From positions 5,462,001 through 5,526,000 of the forward strand of contig JAUJEO010000019.1 of the NCBI GenBank assembly GCA_030762175.1: 64,000 nt of DNA, written 5' to 3'. The notes under the pieces were generated by a model. That model saw only the letters and a list, made by a program, of their open reading frames with translations. It was not told where the DNA came from and searched no databases. How positions within the stretch are numbered: position 1 is the stretch's first letter; every line of letters begins with the position of its first letter. The position numbers and the translations under genes were made by a program. Below are positions 60,063 through 64,000 of this stretch, piece after piece. Source of the DNA: Metallyticus violacea. Its lineage: Eukaryota > Arthropoda > Insecta > Mantodea > Metallyticidae.

Positions 60063-61446
60063 GATTACAATTTTATTTCGAAGTTTGGAAACTTCGTTAG
60101 AATCACTTTTTTTCCGTTCTTATTTAAGATTACTGGTTCTCTTTCATTATACTAGTTTGATAGCCTCAGACAAGCATATTATGCGCAAAGAATCTCGAAA
60201 AGAAAAAAATTTTTTTTCAAAGTTTGGAAACTTCCTTAGAATTATTTTTTTTTCCATTCTTATTTGAGATAACTTGTTCTCTTTCATTATACTTGTTTGA
60301 TAGCCTTAGACAAGCATATTATGCGCAAAGAATCTCGAAAAGAAAAAAATTTTTTTTCGAAGTTTGGAAACTTCGTTATCACTTTTTTCCGTTTTTATTT
60401 AAGATTACTGGTTCTCTTTCATTATACTAGTTTGATAGCCTCAGACAAGCATATTATGCGCAAAGAATCTCGAAAAGAAAAAAATTTTTTTTCGAAGTTT
60501 GGAAACTTCGTTAGAATCACTTTTTTTCCGTTCTTATTTAAGATTACTGGTTCTCTTTCGTTATACTAGTTTGATAGCCTCAGACAAGCATATTATGCGC
60601 AAAGAATCTAGAAAAGAAAAAAATTTTTTTTCGAAGATTGGAAACCTCGTTAGAATCACTTTTTTTCCGTTCTTATTTGAGATAACTGGTTCTCTTTCAT
60701 TATACTAGTTTGATAGCCTCAGACAAGCATATTATGCGCAAAGAATCTCGAAAAGAAAAAAATTTTTTTTCGAAGTTTGGAACTTCCTTAGAATCACTTT
60801 TTTTCCATTATTATTTGAGATAACTTGTTCTCTTTCATTATACTTGTTTGATAGCCTTAGACAAGCATATTATGCGCAAAGAATCTCGAAAAGAAAAAAA
60901 TTTTTTTTCGAAGTTTGGAAACTTCGTTAGAATCACTTTTTTTCCGTTCTTATTTGAGATAACTGGTTCTCTTTATTATACTAGTTTGATAGCCTCAGAC
61001 AAGCATATTATGCGCAAAGAATCTCGAAAAGAAAAAAATTTTTTTTCGAAGTTTGGAAACTTCCTTAGAATCACTTTTTTTCCATTCTTATTTGAGATAA
61101 CTTGTTCTCTTTCATTATACTTGTTTGATAGCCTTAGACAAGCATATTATGCGCAAAGAATCTCGAAAAGAAAAAAATTTTTTTTCGAAGTTTGGAAACT
61201 TCGTTATAATCACTTTTTTCCGTTCTTATTTAAGATTACTGGTTCTCTTTCATTATACTAGTTTGATAGCCTCAGACAAGCATATTATGCGCAAAGATTC
61301 TCGAAAAGAAAAAATTTTTTTTTCGAAGTTAGGAAACTTCGTTAGAATCACTTTTTTTCCGTTCTTATTTAAGATTACTGGTTCTCTTTCATTATACTAG
61401 TTTGATAGCCTCAGACAAGCATATTATGCGCAAAGAATCTCGAAAA
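60063..61446. repeat. HOR block 29, 10-mer D-B2-C1-D-E-B3-A-B2-C2-F
   Basis: Partner of block 25. Its B2 copy has a lengthened T run near 60,243-60,253, which adds one base. This explains why the duplication offset changes from 4,992 to 4,993 bp here. Confidence 0.86.
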
Positions 61447-63667
61447 GATTACAATTTTATTTCGAAGTTTGGAAACTTCGTTAGAATCACTTTTTTTCCG
61501 TTCTTATTTGAGATAACTGGTTCTCTTTCATTATACTAGTTTGATAGCCTCAGACAAGCATATTATGCGCAAAGAATCTCGAAAAGAAAAAAATTTTTTT
61601 TCGAAGTTTGGAAACTTCCTTAGAATCACTTTTTTTCCATTCTTATTTGAGATAACTTGTTCTCTTTCATTATACTAGTTTGATAGCCTTAGACAAGCAT
61701 ATTATGCGCAAAGAATCTCGAAAAGAAAAAAATTTTTTTTCGAAGTTTGGAAACTTCCTTAGAATCACTTTTTTTCCATTCTTATTTGAGATAACTTGTT
61801 CTCTTTCATTATACTAGTTTGATAGCCTTAGACAAGCATATTATGCGCAAAGAATCTCGAAAAGAAAAAAATTTTTTTTCGAAGTTTGGAAACTTCGTTA
61901 GAATCACTTTTTTTCCGTTCTTATTTAAGATTACTGGTTCTCTTTCATTATACTAGTTTGATAGCCTCAGACAAGCATATTATGCGCAAAGAATCTCGAA
62001 AAGAAAAAAATTTTTTTTCGAAGTTTGGAAACTTCCTTAGAATCACTTTTTTTCCATTCTTATTTGAGATAACTTGTTCTCTTTCATTATACTAGTTTGA
62101 TAGCCTTAGACAAGCATATTATGCGCAAAGAATCTCGAAAAGAAAAAAATTTTTTTTCGAAGTTTGGAAACTTCCTTAGAATCACTTTTTTTCCGTTCTT
62201 ATTTAAGATTACTGGTTCTCTTTCATTATACTAGTTTGATAGCCTCAGACAAGCATATTATGCGCAAAGAATCTCGAAAAGAAAAAAATTTTTTTTCGAA
62301 GTTTGGAAACTTCCTTAGAATCACTTTTTTTCCATTCTTATTTGAGATAACTTGTTCTCTTTCATTATACTTGTTTGATAGCCTTAGACAAGCATATTAT
62401 GCGCAAAGAATCTCGAAAAGAAAAAAATTTTTTTTCGAAGTTTGGAAACTTCGTTATAATCACTTTTTTCCGTTTTTATTTAAGATTACTGGTTCTCTTT
62501 CATTATGCTAGTTTGATAGCCTCAGACAAGCATATTATGCGCAAAGAACCTCGAAAAGAAAAAAATTTTTTTTCGAAATTTGGAAACTTCGTTAGAATCA
62601 CTTTTTTTCCGTTCTTATTTAAGATTACTGGTTCTCTTTCATTATACTAGTTTGATAGCCTCAGACAAGCATATTATGCGCAAAGAATCTAGAAAAGAAA
62701 AAAATTTTTTTTCGAAGATTGGAAACCTCGTTAGAATCACTTTTTTTCCGTTCTTATATGAGATAACTGGTTCTCTTTCATTATACTAGTTTGATAGCCT
62801 CAGACAAGCATATTATGCGCAAAGAATCTCGAAAAGAAAAAAATTTTTTTTCGAAGTTTGGAACTTCCTTAGAATCACTTTTTTTCCATTATTATTTGAG
62901 ATAACTTGTTCTCTTTCATTATACTTGTTTGATAGCCTTAGACAAGCATATTATGCCCAAAGAATCTCGAAAAGAAAAAAATTTTTTTTCGAAGTTTGGA
63001 AACTTCGTTAGAATCACTTTTTTTCCGTTCTTATTTGAGATAACTGGTTCTCTTTCATTATACTAGTTTGATAGCCTCAGACAAGCATATTATGCGCAAA
63101 GAATCTCGAAAAGAAAAAAATTTTTTTTCGAAGTTTGGAAACTTCCTTAGAATCACTTTTTTTCCATTCTTATTTGAGATAACTTGTTCTCTTTCATTAT
63201 ACTTGTTTGATAGCCTTAGACAAGCATATTATGCGCAAAGAATCTCGAAAAGAAAAAAATTTTTTTTCGAAGTTTGGAAACTTCGTTATAATCACTTTTT
63301 TCCGTTCTTATTTAAGATTACTGGTTCTCTTTCATTATACTAGTTTGATAGCCTCAGACAAGCATATTATGCGCAAAGAATCTCGAAAAGAAAAAAATTT
63401 TTTTTCGAAGTTTGGAAACTTCGTTAGAATCACTTTTTTTCCGTTCTTATTTGAGATAACTTGTTCTCTTTCATTATACTAGTTTGATAGCCTTAGACAA
63501 GCATATTATGCGCAAAGAATCTCGAAGAGAAAAAATTTTTTTTTCGAAGTTAGGAAACTTCGTTAGAATCACTTTTTTTCCGTTCTTATTTAAGATTACT
63601 GGTTCTCTTTCATTATACTAGTTTGATAGCCTCAGACAAGCATATTATGCGCAAAGAATCTCGAAAA
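61447..63667. repeat. HOR block 30, 16 monomers
   Basis: A-B1-B1-D-B1-(B/D)-B2-C1-D-E-B3-A-B2-C2-G-F, partner of block 26. TTATGCTAG (about 62,505), GAACCTCG (about 62,548) and CTTATATGAG (about 62,757) are private to this copy. Confidence 0.85.
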
Positions 63668-64000
63668 GATTACAATTTTATTTCGAAGTTTGGAAACTTC
63701 GTTAGAATCACTTTTTTTCCGTTCTTATTTGAGATAACTGGTTCTCTTTCATTATACTAGTTTGATAGCCTCAGACAAGCATATTATGCGCAAAGAATCT
63801 CGAAAAGAAAAAAATTTTTTTTCGAAGTTTGGAAACTTCCTTAGAATCACTTTTTTTCCATTCTTATTTGAGATAACTTGTTCTCTTGTTCTCTTTCATT
63901 ATACTAGTTCTCTTTCATTATATTCTCTTTCATTATACTACTATGCTTAGACAAGCATATTATGCGCAAAGAATCTCGAAAAGAAAAAAATTTTTTTTCG
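63668..64000. repeat. HOR block 31, partial, ends in a scrambled monomer
   Basis: It starts with the GATTACAA marker and a normal A monomer (63,682-63,820), matching 58,675 onward. The next monomer is internally rearranged, and the window ends in the following A7T8 tract. Confidence 0.85.
63821..63996. repeat. Scrambled 176 bp monomer with internal micro-duplications
   Basis: Begins as a B monomer (CTTCC, CCATT, ATAACTTG). TTCTCTT is then repeated, and TTCTCTTTCATTATA appears three times between about 63,889 and 63,939. The normal TTTGATAGCC is replaced by CTATG before TTAGACAAGC. It is 37 bp longer than a normal 139 bp copy. This is the only internally rearranged copy in the window. Confidence 0.9.

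Larger units (their letters stand above)
58689..63681. repeat. 36-mer tandem duplication, copy 2 (4,993 bp)
   Basis: The same 5, 5, 10, 16 pattern. A third copy seems to begin at 63,682 but breaks down within 200 bp. Private differences in both copies argue against a simple assembly repeat. Confidence 0.9.
1..64000. repeat. Tandem satellite array, ~139 bp monomer, ~461 copies
   Basis: The entire window is head-to-tail copies of one monomer, with no unique sequence between copies. Successive TTCGAAG boxes are 136-140 bp apart, most often 139. The 138 bp copies come from a six-T instead of seven-T run or from a one-base deletion in GGAAAC. Counting monomers block by block gives about 461, which matches 64,000 divided by 138.7. 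A consensus monomer holds 43 G or C in 139 bp (31%). All copies share one orientation. Both ends of the window lie inside the array, so its full length is unknown. The family is not one I recognise. Confidence 0.98.

Noticed and set aside
53697..63681. Assembly artefact producing the 5 kb duplication
   Set aside because: Both copies carry several private substitutions and one length change, which a simple assembly duplication would not create. Not fully excluded without reads.
1..64000. CRISPR array
   Set aside because: The repeats are contiguous, with no unique spacers of constant length, the unit is far longer than CRISPR repeats, and no cas genes are present.
1..64000. Transposon or retroelement array
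   Set aside because: No terminal repeats, target-site duplications or transposase/reverse-transcriptase coding sequence; units adjoin directly and are far shorter than autonomous elements.

Overview
The whole 64 kb window is one uninterrupted tandem satellite array. It consists of about 461 head-to-tail copies of an AT-rich monomer of roughly 139 bp (about 31% GC by hand count), all in the same orientation. I find no protein-coding gene, tRNA, rRNA, transposon, CRISPR array or unique sequence. An array this long, with higher-order organisation, points to a eukaryotic chromosome (centromeric, pericentromeric or other heterochromatin). I do not recognise the monomer and cannot name the organism. 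CpG is not depleted, which argues mildly against a heavily CpG-methylated genome.

Monomers fall into recognisable types. Positions are counted from the first T of the TTCGAAG box. A: CTTCG, CCGTT, GAGATAACTGG, ACTAG, CCTC. B1: CTTCC, CCATT, GAGATAACTTG, ACTAG, CCTT. B2: like B1 but ACTTG replaces ACTAG. B3: like B2 with one A deleted (GGAACTTCC). C1: TTATAATC, six-T run, CCGTTTTTATTTAAG. C2: like C1 but CCGTTCTTATTTAAG. D: CTTCG, CCGTT, AAGATTACTGG, ACTAG, CCTC. E: GAAGATTGG and AACCTCG. F: GAAGTTAGG with AAGATTACTGG. G: CTTCG, CCGTT, ATAACTTG, ACTAG, CCTT. V to Z are a second set found only in a 5-monomer module. Hybrids are written with a slash.

A higher-order repeat (HOR) is visible. Its canonical form is a 13-mer of 1,804 bp, A-B1-D-B2-C1-D-E-B3-A-B2-C2-G-F (8,057-9,860). 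The F-to-A junction carries a unique marker, GATTACAATTTTATTT or GATTAAAATTTTATTT, in place of the usual A7T8 tract. This marker occurs 31 times and divides the window into 31 blocks of 5 to 31 monomers. Shorter blocks (12, 10 and 5 monomers) are mostly deletion derivatives of the 13-mer.

Layout. From 0 to 11 kb, mixed 13-mer-type blocks with one X-Y-Z-W-V module; this stretch is paralogous to 29-39 kb. From 11.8 to 24.9 kb, a tandem triplication of an approximately 4.0-4.3 kb unit with nested gains and losses. From 24.9 to 32.1 kb, a 3,605 bp (26-mer) tandem duplication. From 32 to 37.9 kb, 13-mer-type blocks. From 37.9 to 43.2 kb, a 2,638 bp (19-mer) tandem duplication. From 44.6 kb onward the X-V module is absent, with 12-mer duplications at 47.4-50.7 kb. 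From 53.7 to 63.7 kb, a 4,992-4,993 bp (36-mer) tandem duplication. The last full monomer (63,821-63,996) is internally scrambled and 37 bp too long.

The pattern is what repeated unequal exchange within a satellite produces. No cellular pathway is encoded here; any function would be structural or through DNA-binding proteins. The boundaries and monomer strings were read by eye and should be treated as good to about one monomer unless a precise junction is described.
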